From Aureimonas altamirensis (GTDB taxonomy: Bacteria; Pseudomonadota; Alphaproteobacteria; Rhizobiales; Rhizobiaceae), in NCBI RefSeq assembly GCF_023702225.1, contig NZ_JAMQCO010000010.1:1-61978 (forward strand): a DNA stretch of 61,978 nucleotides. The letters run 5' to 3'. The notes under the pieces are model-generated. The model was not told the DNA's origin. It was given only the letters and a program-made list of their open reading frames with translations, and searched no databases. The translations under genes were made by a program, and so were the position numbers. Every line of letters begins with the position of its first letter. Position 1 is the first letter of the stretch. This document shows, piece by piece, positions 42,167 through 51,184 of the stretch.

Positions 42167-42736
42167 TCAGGCCTTTGCCAGCGTCACGATATCGGACAGT
42201 TCGGGGCGCGGACGCTCCGACCGCTCGTCGGCCGGGGTCCCCACATAAAGGAATCCGGCAACCTTCTCGTCCTCGGAAATCCCGAGCGCCGCCTTGCCCT
42301 CGTCGTCATAGGCGGGCCACTCCGTCAGCCACGTCGCGGCATAGCCGTGGGCGCCCATCGCGTGGATCAGGTTCATGGTCAGCGCGCCGGCGGACAGAAC
42401 CTGTTCCCACTCCGGTATCTTGAAGTGCGGGCCCGCGCGGGACACAACGGCGATGACGAGCGGCGCCCGGGTAAACCGATCCAGCTCGAAGGCGCGGCGC
42501 GCCTCCGAGAGCGGCCCTTCCTTGTTTTCGGCGATGTCGGCCATTGTCTCCCCAAGCTTTGCGGCGGCATCGCCACGAATGAGAATCATGCGCCATGGAG
42601 CAAGCTTGCCGTGATCGGGCACACGCACCGCAAGCCGCAGGATCGAGTCCAGCTCCTCACCCTCGGGCGCCGGCGCCTTGATATCGGGGATCGAAATCGA
42701 GCGCCGCGTAGCCAGATGGTGCTTCAGTTCGGTCAT
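42167..42736 (-). CDS. Nitroreductase family protein
   Basis: A 189-residue NfsB/YdjA-like nitroreductase. RRSISIPDIKAPAPE near residue 11, the VPDHGKLAPWRMILIRGDAA segment (FMN and dimer contacts) and HGYAATWLTEWPAYDDEGKA are typical of the small YdjA subgroup. It should bind FMN and reduce nitro compounds or quinones with NAD(P)H. AGGAAG lies about 10 bases before the ATG. Probably co-transcribed with the flavin reductase-like gene after it. Confidence 0.87.
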   Translation of the reverse strand: MTELKHHLATRRSISIPDIKAPAPEGEELDSILRLAVRVPDHGKLAPWRMILIRGDAAAKLGETMADIAENKEGPLSEARRAFELDRFTRAPLVIAVVSRAGPHFKIPEWEQVLSAGALTMNLIHAMGAHGYAATWLTEWPAYDDEGKAALGISEDEKVAGFLYVGTPADERSERPRPELSDIVTLAKA

Positions 42737-42867
42737 CTTCGTCGATCTTCCTCTGACTTCATCACTTTTCGGCCCGATTTGGCGGCGCACCTTGCGCCGC
42801 GACCGGATCGTCAGCCATATCGGGGCGACGAAACTTTGCCAATGCGGAATGGGATGAAGGGCTGCGC

Positions 42868-44064
42868 GTGAGAAAGTCGAGTGCCATGTTGCTTCTTGTA
42901 CTCGCAGCCGCCGCGTCGAATGCGTTTGCGCAAGGCGGCCCACCTCCGGGCGACGACGATGGCGGCGGCGCCTATGCCTCTCCCTCCGGCATTCCCGACG
43001 CGATGCAGAACGAGCGGCTCGGCATCCCATTCGGCAACGGACGCGGACCGCAGGACCGGATCGAGTTGCCGACGCCGGCCGACGGCCTGTCCTCCTATGC
43101 GGTGCCGAACCTGCCTGCCATTCCGGGCGATATCCTGCCACAGCTTGACGAGACGGCGCGCGGCGGCGAGCTGACCTTCAACGCGCGCATGGGCGAGGAC
43201 GGCGAGGCCATCCCGGACGGGTTGGTCTGGCGGCTGTTCTCCAACCGACTCAACCGGGAAGGCAAGCTGCAGCTCATCGGCATCCAGCGGGGCGGCAGCG
43301 TCCGGTTCAACGTCCCGGCCGGCTCCTACCTCCTTCATGTCGGCTATGGCCGCGCCGGCGTCACCAAGCGCATCGATTTCGACGGAAAGCGCCTGACGGA
43401 CACGGTCGTACTCGAGGCAGGCGGGCTGCGGCTCAGCGCCACCACCGGCAACGGGGAGCCGATCACCTCAAAGCTCCTGACCTTCGACATCTATACGCAG
43501 GGGCCCACCGCGCCGGACCGGCGCCTGGTGGCCGAGGATGTCCATCCCGGAACGGTGGTGCGGTTGAACGCCGGCGATTATCACGTCGTTTCCAACTATG
43601 GCGCGGTCAACGCGGTGGCGCGCGCCGACATCAAAGTCGAAACCGCGCGCGTCACCGACGCACGTCTGACGCAACGCGCGGCCGAGGTGACGTTGAAGCT
43701 GGTGCGGGAGGCCGGAGGCGAAGCGCTGGCCGACACGGCCTGGTCCATCTCCTCGTCGCAGGGCGACCTCATCCGCGAGAATGTCGGCGCCTTCTCGTCC
43801 ATGGTGCTGGCCGAGGGCGAATACCTCATCGTCGCCAAGAACAAAGATCGCATCTACCAGCGCGTCTACAATGTCGCCGCCGGCCAGAACGAGGAGGTCG
43901 AGCTGGTGGCCAACGGCAATGTTGCGCCTCAGGCGCCGGCCGACGGCAGCGGCGACGAGATCTCGTCCGGTCCGGTGCCGAGCTTCGAGGAGTTGGAAGG
44001 CGAAGCGGCGGAGCCTGGCGCCGGCGACGCTTCGGGCGATGCCGAGATGGGCTCCGGCGATTGA
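42868..44064 (+). CDS. Exported protein with three tandem beta-domain repeats
   Basis: A 398-residue protein I do not recognise. It starts at GTG, with a signal peptide MRKSSAMLLLVLAAAASNAF ending AFA-QGG. Residues about 101-189, 188-274 and 274-349 look like three copies of one beta-rich unit, each ending with a segment of the form xGxY-(L/H)-(L/V)-x, as in PAGSYLLHVGYG, NAGDYHVVSNYG and AEGEYLIVAKNK. This is like carboxypeptidase-regulatory/prealbumin-type domains. The last 50 residues are acidic and Pro/Gly-rich. It is periplasmic by its signal. The next gene begins ten bases after its stop, so they may be co-expressed. Confidence 0.7.
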   Translation: MRKSSAMLLLVLAAAASNAFAQGGPPPGDDDGGGAYASPSGIPDAMQNERLGIPFGNGRGPQDRIELPTPADGLSSYAVPNLPAIPGDILPQLDETARGGELTFNARMGEDGEAIPDGLVWRLFSNRLNREGKLQLIGIQRGGSVRFNVPAGSYLLHVGYGRAGVTKRIDFDGKRLTDTVVLEAGGLRLSATTGNGEPITSKLLTFDIYTQGPTAPDRRLVAEDVHPGTVVRLNAGDYHVVSNYGAVNAVARADIKVETARVTDARLTQRAAEVTLKLVREAGGEALADTAWSISSSQGDLIRENVGAFSSMVLAEGEYLIVAKNKDRIYQRVYNVAAGQNEEVELVANGNVAPQAPADGSGDEISSGPVPSFEELEGEAAEPGAGDASGDAEMGSGD

Positions 44065-44074
44065 GCGGACACGG

Positions 44075-45247
44075 ATGACGGCACAGCGCATCGGCCTGCC
44101 GCTCGCGCGGCGCATGGCGCTGGCCGCACAAGGCTTTGGATCGGCGCGCCCGGACACCGTCCATCAGGGGCATTTGCGGCGCTTGCTGGACAGGCTGGCG
44201 TTGCACCAGATCGACAGCGTCAACGTGCTGGCGCGCGCCCATTACCTGCCCGCCTTCTCGCGCCTCGGCGCCTATGACCGCACCCTCTTCGACCGCGCCG
44301 CCTGGGGCCCCCGCCGCGAGCGCCGCGTCTTCGAATACTGGGCGCATGAAGCCTCGCTGCTGCCCATGGATCTCTTCCCCCTACTGCGCTGGAGGATGGA
44401 GCGGGCCGATCGCGGCATGGCCGGCTACAAGGGCCTGCGCTCCTTCGCCGGAGAGCGGCGATCCGAAGCCATGGCGCTTCTGGATCGCATCCGGGCCGAA
44501 GGCCCGATGGCCGCGTCGGACTTCGAGTCCAGCCGCACCGGCTGGTGGGAATGGAGTGAGTCCAAGCGTATCCTGGAATGGCTGTTCCATGCCGGCCATA
44601 TCACCACCGCCACGCGGCGCCGCAGCTTCGAGCGCGTCTACGACCTGACTGAAAGGGTTATTCCGGCAGCGGTCATGGCGCTGCCGCCCGTGCCGGAAGC
44701 AGAAGCCCACCGCACGCTGGTCCTGCGGTCGGCGAAGGCACTGGGGATCGCCACCGCAGGCGAGTTGCGGGACTATTTCCGGCTCGGGCCCGAAGAAACG
44801 CGTAACGCCATCGCCGAACTGGTCGAGGATGACGCCCTGCTGCCCGTTGCGGTTGATGGCTGGCCGGTCGCCTACGTCCATCCGGAGGCCCGCAAGCCGC
44901 GGCGCGTCGACGCGGCGGCCCTGCTGGCGCCCTTCGACCCGATCGTCTGGGAGCGGGCGCGGGCGGAGCGGCTGTTCGGCTTCCGCTATCGGATCGAAAT
45001 CTACGTTCCGGCCGAAAGGCGGCAGCACGGCTATTACGTACTGCCCTTCCTGTTCGGCGAAAGGCTGGTGGCGCGCGTGGACCTCAAGGCCGACAGGCAG
45101 GCTCGTGTTCTGCGCGTCCATGCCATCCATCACGAGCGCGGCGCGCCGGCGGGCGCCGTCGAAGCGCTGGAGACCGAACTTTCGGCCCTTGCAGCATGGC
45201 TCGAACTCGACGACGTGACGCGGCCCGACATCGTGGATCACGAATGA
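44075..45247 (+). CDS. Winged-helix YcaQ-like DNA glycosylase family protein (HTH_42)
   Basis: A 390-residue protein of the YcaQ/AlkZ superfamily. HQIDSVNVLARAHYLPAFSR near residues 44-63 contains the QID motif of the YcaQ-like group (Gln45, Asp47), and the C-terminal half has AALLAPFDPIVWERARAERL and FRYRIEIYVPAERRQHGYYV. Characterised members unhook interstrand crosslinks or remove bulky alkylated bases. It begins ten bases after the previous gene and converges on thrS. Confidence 0.82.
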   Translation: MTAQRIGLPLARRMALAAQGFGSARPDTVHQGHLRRLLDRLALHQIDSVNVLARAHYLPAFSRLGAYDRTLFDRAAWGPRRERRVFEYWAHEASLLPMDLFPLLRWRMERADRGMAGYKGLRSFAGERRSEAMALLDRIRAEGPMAASDFESSRTGWWEWSESKRILEWLFHAGHITTATRRRSFERVYDLTERVIPAAVMALPPVPEAEAHRTLVLRSAKALGIATAGELRDYFRLGPEETRNAIAELVEDDALLPVAVDGWPVAYVHPEARKPRRVDAAALLAPFDPIVWERARAERLFGFRYRIEIYVPAERRQHGYYVLPFLFGERLVARVDLKADRQARVLRVHAIHHERGAPAGAVEALETELSALAAWLELDDVTRPDIVDHE

Positions 45248-45265
45248 CGGGCCGCGCCTGCCGCC

Positions 45266-47230
45266 TCAGGCCGCGCGCTCGCGCTTGAGGTCAGGCGGGA
45301 CGGCCTCTTCCGCCAATTGCGAAAGCGCCTCTTCCAGCGGCAGGGATTGCTGGTCGCGGGAGCCCAGACGCCGCAGGTTGACGGTGTTCTCCTCCGCCTC
45401 GCGGCGTCCGCAGACGAGGATCACCGGTACCTTGGCCAGCGAATGCTCGCGGACCTTGTAGTTGATCTTCTCGTTCCGCAGGTCGGTCTCCACATGGAGG
45501 CCGGCCCGGCGGAACCGCTGCGCCACCTCGCGGGCGTAGTCGTCTGCCTCGTCCGTGATGGTCGCGACGACCACCTGTACCGGGGCGAGCCACAGCGGGA
45601 AATGCCCGGCGAAGTTTTCGATAAGGATGCCGAGGAACCGCTCCATCGAGCCGCAGACGGCGCGATGGATCATGACCGGCTGCCGCTTCTCGGACGACTG
45701 GTCGATGTAGAATGCCCCGAACCGCTCCGGCAGATTGAAATCCACCTGCGTCGTCCCGCACTGCCACTCACGCCCGATGGCATCCTTCAAGGTATACTCG
45801 AACTTCGGGCCGTAAAACGCGCCCTCGCCCTCCAGAATACCCGTCTTGATGCGGCCGCCGGACTGCATCCGGATGGTTTCCAGAACCTCGCCCATCACGC
45901 CTTCGGCCCGATCCCAGAGCGCGTCGGAACCGACACGCTTGTCCGGCCGCGTCGACAATTTGACGACGACTTCCTCGAAGCCGAAATCGCGGTAGACCGA
46001 CAGGATCAGATCGTTGATCCGCAGGCATTCCGCAGCAAGCTGCTCGTCGGTGCAGAACACATGCGCGTCGTCCTGCGTGAAGCCGCGCACCCGCATGAGC
46101 CCATGCAGGGCGCCGGACGGCTCGTAGCGATGAACCGAACCGAATTCGGCAAGCCGGATAGGCAGTTCCCGGTAAGACTTTAGACCATGCTTGAAGATCA
46201 TCACATGGCCCGGGCAATTCATCGGCTTGAGCGCGAAGACCCTGTCGTCGTCCGATTCCTCGTCAGCCACGGTGACCGCAAACATGTTGTTGCGATACCA
46301 GCCCCAGTGGCCCGACGTCTCCCACAGCGAGTGGTCCAGCACCTGCGGCGCGTTCACCTCTTCATAGGTGCCCGCCAGGCGCCGGCGCATGTAGGCGACC
46401 AGGGTCTGGAAGATGCGCCAGCCCTTGCCGTGCCAGAAGACGACGCCCGGCCCCTCTTCCTGGAAATGGAACAGGTCCATCTCGCGGCCAAGGCGGCGAT
46501 GGTCGCGCTTCTCGGCCTCCTCCAACATGTGGAGGTAGGCTTTCAGCTCTTCCGGCGTAGCCCAGGCCGTGCCGTAGATGCGCGTCAGCATCGGGTTGTT
46601 GGAATCGCCGCGCCAATAGGCCCCGGCGACCTTCATCAGCTTGAAGTTCTCGCCGATCTGGCCGGTCGACGCCATGTGCGGCCCGCGGCACAGGTCGAAC
46701 CAGTTGCCCTGGCTGTAGATCTTCAGATCCTGCCCCTCGGGAATGGCATCGACGAGCTCGACCTTGAATGCCTCGCCCTTGTCGGCAAACACCTGCCGCG
46801 CCTTGTCGCGTGTCCATACCTCTTTGGAGAAGCGCGCGTTGCGGCGGATGATCTCCACCATCTTCTTCTCGATGACCGGCAGGTCGTCGGGCGTGAAGGG
46901 CGTGTCGCGCGCGAAATCGTAATAGAAGCCGTTCTCGATGACCGGACCGATCGTCACCTGCGTGCCGGGCCATAATTCCTGAACCGCTTCCGCCATGACA
47001 TGCGCCGCGTCGTGCCGGATCAGTTCCAGGGCGCGCGGGTCCTCGCGGGTGACGATCTCCAGCTTGCCGCCACGCCCCACGGGATCGGCAAGATCGCGCA
47101 GTTCGCCGTCGAGCGCATAGGCGACGGCCTTTTTGGCGAGCGACTTTGAGATACCCGCGGCAATGTCCGCCCCGGTCGTCTCCGGGGCATATTGGCGTAT
47201 GGAACCATCGGGGAATTGAAGGTCGATCAT
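45266..47230 (-). CDS. thrS: Threonyl-tRNA synthetase
   Basis: A 654-residue class II synthetase charging tRNA-Thr. It has an N-terminal TGS domain, the editing domain with [10 protein letters not shown] and the CRGPHM motif, then the catalytic core with [25 protein letters not shown] and a C-terminal anticodon-binding domain ([19 protein letters not shown]). The ATG at 47230 has AAGGA six bases upstream. It is the downstream gene of the conserved yidD-iscU region, monocistronic by its spacing. Confidence 0.96.
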   Translation of the reverse strand: MIDLQFPDGSIRQYAPETTGADIAAGISKSLAKKAVAYALDGELRDLADPVGRGGKLEIVTREDPRALELIRHDAAHVMAEAVQELWPGTQVTIGPVIENGFYYDFARDTPFTPDDLPVIEKKMVEIIRRNARFSKEVWTRDKARQVFADKGEAFKVELVDAIPEGQDLKIYSQGNWFDLCRGPHMASTGQIGENFKLMKVAGAYWRGDSNNPMLTRIYGTAWATPEELKAYLHMLEEAEKRDHRRLGREMDLFHFQEEGPGVVFWHGKGWRIFQTLVAYMRRRLAGTYEEVNAPQVLDHSLWETSGHWGWYRNNMFAVTVADEESDDDRVFALKPMNCPGHVMIFKHGLKSYRELPIRLAEFGSVHRYEPSGALHGLMRVRGFTQDDAHVFCTDEQLAAECLRINDLILSVYRDFGFEEVVVKLSTRPDKRVGSDALWDRAEGVMGEVLETIRMQSGGRIKTGILEGEGAFYGPKFEYTLKDAIGREWQCGTTQVDFNLPERFGAFYIDQSSEKRQPVMIHRAVCGSMERFLGILIENFAGHFPLWLAPVQVVVATITDEADDYAREVAQRFRRAGLHVETDLRNEKINYKVREHSLAKVPVILVCGRREAEENTVNLRRLGSRDQQSLPLEEALSQLAEEAVPPDLKRERAA

Positions 47231-47347
47231 GTCATGTCCTTTCCGCTCACCCCCGCCTACCATGCGGGAAAGCTTATCGATCGAACGCCGGGCACCAAGG
47301 GCTCGGACCGCAGCCTTCTAGCCCATCGCGGCACGAACGGGAATGGA

Positions 47348-47638
47348 TTAGTGAGGATGGCGGTGCGTATGGGGATCGTCGGGCACCGGATCGTGGCCCG
47401 CCCTGCCGAAGGGGCCGCAACGGGACACGCGCCGGGCCGACAGCCAGCCGCCGCGCCACAGGCCATGGCGCGCAATGGCCTCGTAAGCGTATTCGGAGCA
47501 TGTCGGCACATGCCGGCAGTTGCCGCCCACCAGCGGCGAGAAGGTCAACTGGTAAAGGCGCACGAACCCCATGCCGAACAGGCGGCCGGGCGTCTTGCGG
47601 TAGGGCCCGTCGTAGTTGCGCCCCGGCGCGCCAGCCAT
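47348..47638 (-). CDS. yidD: Membrane protein insertion efficiency factor YidD
   Basis: A 96-residue member of the YidD family, a small inner-membrane-associated protein that supports YidC-dependent insertion. The hallmark GNCRHVPTCSEYAYEAIARH is at about residues 38-57, preceded by the amphipathic GFVRLYQLTFSPLVG. The His-rich tail (HTHRHPH) is unlike the core family and could bind metal. It starts three bases after the iscU-like stop, so it is co-translated. Confidence 0.9.
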   Translation of the reverse strand: MAGAPGRNYDGPYRKTPGRLFGMGFVRLYQLTFSPLVGGNCRHVPTCSEYAYEAIARHGLWRGGWLSARRVSRCGPFGRAGHDPVPDDPHTHRHPH

Positions 47639-47641
47639 CGC

Positions 47642-48082
47642 TCAGGCAGCCCGTTCGCGCGCGTCGATCTCATCCAGCGCGGTCACGACCGCATCGAAAG
47701 TCAGCATGGTCGATGCATGGCGCGCCTTGTAGTCCTTGACCGGCTCGAGGAAGCGCAACTCCGCGAACCGGCCTTCCGGAGGCGGCGCGCCGTCCTTCAG
47801 CATGGCCTGCATGGCCTTCCGAACGGAACGGAGCTCTTCCGGTGTCGCGCCGACGATGGCCTTTGCCATGATGGCCGAGGATGCCTGGCCGAGCGCGCAG
47901 GCACGGACCTCATGGGCGAAATCGGACACGACGCCGCCGGCAACGCAGACGTCCACCGTGACGGTGGAACCGCACAGGCGCGAATGGGCGGTCGCGCTGG
48001 CATCGGGAGCCGGCAGCCGGCCGATGCGTCCGATATTGCCTGCCAGTTCCAGGATACGGGTGTTGTAGACGTCGTCGATCAT
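47642..48082 (-). CDS. IscU/NifU-like iron-sulphur assembly scaffold protein
   Basis: A 146-residue IscU-related protein. The scaffold Cys37 (SRLCGSTV) and Cys62 (VRACALGQASS) are in the usual places. The third scaffold Cys of IscU (around 106) is replaced: the segment there reads DYKARHASTMLTFDA. The family is common next to yidD and folE in Rhizobiales. With only two scaffold cysteines it may act as an auxiliary or transfer protein. Its start is the ATG at 48082; upstream frame codons look non-coding. Confidence 0.78.
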   Translation of the reverse strand: MIDDVYNTRILELAGNIGRIGRLPAPDASATAHSRLCGSTVTVDVCVAGGVVSDFAHEVRACALGQASSAIMAKAIVGATPEELRSVRKAMQAMLKDGAPPPEGRFAELRFLEPVKDYKARHASTMLTFDAVVTALDEIDARERAA

Positions 48083-48212
48083 CGGGCACCATCTTCGCGC
48101 GGATTCATCCGCGCGGGAGCATCTACCCATCTGCGGATCGAATCCGTATATAGGAGTGAAGCCGCGCCTCCGACAGCCGAAGACGACAAGACGCGGCGGC
48201 AAGGGTTGAGGA

Positions 48213-48833
48213 ATGGACGCCACCGTCAGAAAGTTTTCCGGGCCGACCGGCCAGGGCAGCCCTCCGCGCCCGACGCGCGAGGAGGCGGAAGCCGCCGTTA
48301 AGACCCTTATCCTCTGGGCTGGAGACGATCCGCGCCGCGAGGGCCTGGTGGATACGCCGCAACGCGTCGTCCGGGCCTATGAGGAAGTCTTCGGCGGTTA
48401 TTGCATAAACCCCGCCGACGTCCTGTCACGCACCTTCGAGGAGGTGTCGGGCTACGACGACATGGTGCTCGTGCGCGATATCGACTTCATCTCGCATTGC
48501 GAGCATCACATGGTGCCGATCATCGGCAAGGCGCATGTGGCCTACTTCCCGGACGGACGCGTTCTCGGGCTATCGAAGATCGCCCGCGTCGTCGACCTTT
48601 ATGCGCGCCGCCTGCAGACGCAGGAAACCATGACCGAGGAAATCGCGGCCATCATCGACGGCGCCCTCGCTCCGCGCGGCGTCGCCGTTCTGATCGAGGC
48701 GGAGCACATGTGCATGTCCATGCGCGGCATCCGCAGCAAGGGCTCCATAACCACCACGAGTTCCTTCTACGGGGTGTTCAAGGACGACAAGTCCGAACGC
48801 GACCGCTTCCTGTCCATGATCCTGAACCGGTGA
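48213..48833 (+). CDS. folE: GTP cyclohydrolase I
   Basis: A 206-residue zinc enzyme that turns GTP into dihydroneopterin triphosphate, the first step of folate and pterin synthesis. Zinc ligands are Cys96 and His99 ([18 protein letters not shown]) and Cys167 in [30 protein letters not shown] and [11 protein letters not shown] complete the active site. Divergent from the iscU-like gene; its stop overlaps the hisI start (GTGA), so the two are translationally coupled. Confidence 0.95.
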   Translation: MDATVRKFSGPTGQGSPPRPTREEAEAAVKTLILWAGDDPRREGLVDTPQRVVRAYEEVFGGYCINPADVLSRTFEEVSGYDDMVLVRDIDFISHCEHHMVPIIGKAHVAYFPDGRVLGLSKIARVVDLYARRLQTQETMTEEIAAIIDGALAPRGVAVLIEAEHMCMSMRGIRSKGSITTTSSFYGVFKDDKSERDRFLSMILNR

Positions 48834-49228
48834 CCGACGTGACCCTCGAGCGGGAAGAAGGCGCGCGGCTGATGCCGCACTTCGACGAAGCGGGCCTGAT
48901 CACGGCCGTGGTTACGGATGGCGCCAGCGGCGACGTGCTCATGCTCGCGCACATGAACCGCGAGGCGCTGGACCTGTCCATCGCCACCGGCATCGCGCAT
49001 TACTGGAGCCGCTCGCGGCAGACATTGTGGAAAAAGGGCGAGACGTCCGGCGCACTGCAGACCATCCAGGAGATGCGGATAGACTGCGACCAGGATGCCG
49101 TCTGGCTGAAAGTGCATGTCGCCCGGCCGCAGGAAACATGCCACACCGGCCGCACCTCCTGCTTCTATCGGCGCGTGGAACTGGGCAAACCGGCCGGCGA
49201 GTTGACGCAAGTCATCGCTAAGGCATAG
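48830..49228 (+). CDS. hisI: Phosphoribosyl-AMP cyclohydrolase
   Basis: A 132-residue histidine-synthesis enzyme (third step, opens the ring of PR-AMP). Zn ligands lie in [14 protein letters not shown] and [13 protein letters not shown], and [17 protein letters not shown] is the signature. The GTG at 48830 overlaps the folE stop; a second GTG nine bases later is an alternative. Stand-alone HisI without HisE fusion is typical of alphaproteobacteria. Confidence 0.93.
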   Translation: MTDVTLEREEGARLMPHFDEAGLITAVVTDGASGDVLMLAHMNREALDLSIATGIAHYWSRSRQTLWKKGETSGALQTIQEMRIDCDQDAVWLKVHVARPQETCHTGRTSCFYRRVELGKPAGELTQVIAKA

Positions 49229-49249
49229 CGCCGCCCCTCGCCCACCACC

Positions 49250-49912
49250 TCATATGGCGTCGCACAGCACGCCATAGGCTCCGTCGATATCGGCCACAAG
49301 CGCGGCCGTCGCCGCTTCCGCGTCCCCGCGCCCGAGCGCATCGTGCATCGCCTGGTGCCAGGTGTTTGAAATCCGGAAGTTTCCCGATTCCCTCAAGAGG
49401 TGGAAATAGGGGCTGATCTGCAGCCAGAGCTTCTCGATCATGCCCAGCAGGATCGGCGACCCGGCCTGCCGATAGATCCGGAAATGGAAATCGTAATTGG
49501 CCGCGACATAGAGCTTCGGATCGCTGGTCCGCTCCGCCTGCCTCAGTCTGTCCAGCGGCAAGCCCAGATCCGACAGGAACGCGCCATCGGCCCGGGCCGC
49601 AGCCCAGCGCACGGCGGTCGACTCCACGTCCAGCCGCACATTGCGAAGATCGTCCAGCCGCTCGCGCGTCAATTGCGGAATGCCGATCGTCCGTCCGGAG
49701 ATCACCGTCAGCGCACCCGCTTCCGTCAACCGCGTCAGGGCCTCCCGCACCGGCATGGGGCTGACTTCGAACGCGCTGGCAAGGCTGGCAACGGTTATCG
49801 ACTGCGCCGGAGCAATGCCCCCTTCCAGGATCAATTCGCAGAGGCGCCGGAACACACCGTCCTGCAGGGTTTCCTTGCGCAAAGGCAGGACGCGGTCGCG
49901 AATGGCGGACAT
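49250..49912 (-). CDS. GntR-family regulator, FCD subfamily
   Basis: A 220-residue regulator. The winged helix LQDGVFRRLCELILEGGIAP then SLASAFEVSPMPVREALTRL is at residues about 16-60, and the helical FCD effector domain with YDFHFRIYRQAGSPILLGM and WHQAMHDALGRGD (metal-binding His) follows. It is divergent from the importer operon and should repress it until a sugar-acid-like ligand binds. GGAG is seven bases before the ATG at 49912. A palindrome in the divergent spacer is the likely operator. Confidence 0.9.
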   Translation of the reverse strand: MSAIRDRVLPLRKETLQDGVFRRLCELILEGGIAPAQSITVASLASAFEVSPMPVREALTRLTEAGALTVISGRTIGIPQLTRERLDDLRNVRLDVESTAVRWAAARADGAFLSDLGLPLDRLRQAERTSDPKLYVAANYDFHFRIYRQAGSPILLGMIEKLWLQISPYFHLLRESGNFRISNTWHQAMHDALGRGDAEAATAALVADIDGAYGVLCDAI

Positions 49913-49984
49913 AAACAACTCCACATGGGATCTTCAGTCAAAAGAATAGCGCCTGAAGAGACACACTTGAAGTCTTTTCGATTT

Positions 49985-49999
49985 TTGATCTAATATCAA
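49985..49999. promoter_or_regulatory. Palindromic GntR operator candidate
   Basis: TTGAT and ATCAA arms flank a CTAAT spacer: a perfect 5-bp inverted repeat. It lies in the AT-rich divergent spacer between the GntR gene (start 49912) and the importer (start 50060). The five-base spacer differs from an FNR box, which needs four. Confidence 0.55.
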
Positions 50000-50059
50000 T
50001 TCATGGCGCTTCGAATGGTCACGGGGAGATGTGATCCACGCGCCCCCAGGGAGGAAATC

Positions 50060-51184
50060 ATGACGTTCGCGACCCGATGCGGGACGCTGGCGATGGCGCT
50101 CGGCCTTTCGGCCGTGATGACGCCACTCGCGGCCGCCCAGGAGAAGCACAAGGTCTTCCTGTCGATGAGCTACATCGGCAACGACTGGCAGGCCGAGGCT
50201 TCCAACATGGTCAAGGCGATGGCGGCGTCGGCCGGCTTGAAGGACAAGGTGGACCTGGAGGTCCAGGTTGCCGGACCGAACGCCCAGCGGCAGATTCAGC
50301 AGATAAACGCCATGGTGCAAGCGGGTGCCGACGCGATCGTCGTCTATCCGATCTCGCCGACGGCCCTGAACCAGGTGGTCAAGAATGCCTGCGCCAAGGG
50401 CGTCAAGATCGTTGCCTACGACGCCGAGATCACCGAGCCCTGCGCCTACAACGTCACCATCGACCAGGCCGAAGCCGGCCGCCGGACGGCGGAATGGCTG
50501 GCCGACAAGCTGGGCGGCAAGGGCAACATCGTGCTTGTGACGGGCGTTCCCGGCACTTCGGTCGATACGGCCCGCACCAGCGCGGCAAGGGAAGTCTTTG
50601 CGAAGTTCCCCGACATCAAGGTCGTGGGCGAGGCCGTCGGCATGTGGAGCCAGGCCGTTGCGCGCACCGAATTGTCCAAGCTCCTGGCCACGCGCAACTG
50701 GGACGGCATCGACGGCCTGTGGATGCAGGTGGGCTGCTATACGGCCAATGCGATGCAGTTGGAAGCCGGGCACACGGCGGAGCAGTTGAAGCCGTGCGCC
50801 GGCGAAGGCTCGAACGGCGGTCGCATCCAGATGCTGCCCGCCGGCACCGAGGTAGAGGGTGCGGACGGCCCCTATGCGCCGATGGGCGCGCCGCGCATCT
50901 CCTATGCCTCGCCCCCCTACTCCGGCGCCTATGCGCTGAAGCTGGCGGTCGAGATGCTCGACGGCAAGACCGACGTTCCGCAACACACGACCCTTCCGCT
51001 GCCGATCGTGACCAACGAGACGGTCAAGCTTTGCGAAACCGGCAGCTGGGAAGAAATGAAAAACGGCTGCAACGCCTTCAAGCCCGCCATCGTCGCCAAT
51101 CCGGGGTGGTTCGCTTCCATCTTCTCGGAAGAAACCCCGGAAGTCGGCCTCAACGCCGCCCTCGTGGGCCAGCCGGAGCAATGA
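50060..51184 (+). CDS. Sugar-binding periplasmic protein (Peripla_BP_4)
   Basis: A 374-residue ribose-type binding protein. The signal peptide MTFATRCGTLAMALGLSAVM runs to AAAQEK. Mature motifs are VFLSMSYIGNDWQAEASNM, AGADAIVVYPISPTALNQV and YDAEITEPCAYNVTIDQAEA. GGGAGGAAATC precedes the ATG. It is longer than the 4-13 kb locus protein and carries extra cysteines in the C-terminal lobe (VGCYTAN, KPCAGEG, KLCETGS, NGCNAF) that could form disulphides. It is the first gene of the GntR-controlled operon. Confidence 0.9.
   Translation: MTFATRCGTLAMALGLSAVMTPLAAAQEKHKVFLSMSYIGNDWQAEASNMVKAMAASAGLKDKVDLEVQVAGPNAQRQIQQINAMVQAGADAIVVYPISPTALNQVVKNACAKGVKIVAYDAEITEPCAYNVTIDQAEAGRRTAEWLADKLGGKGNIVLVTGVPGTSVDTARTSAAREVFAKFPDIKVVGEAVGMWSQAVARTELSKLLATRNWDGIDGLWMQVGCYTANAMQLEAGHTAEQLKPCAGEGSNGGRIQMLPAGTEVEGADGPYAPMGAPRISYASPPYSGAYALKLAVEMLDGKTDVPQHTTLPLPIVTNETVKLCETGSWEEMKNGCNAFKPAIVANPGWFASIFSEETPEVGLNAALVGQPEQ

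Noticed and set aside
49985-49999. FNR/FixK box at the GntR promoter
   Set aside because: The arms match, but the spacer is five bases, not four, and it sits at a GntR divergent promoter. A GntR operator is a better reading.
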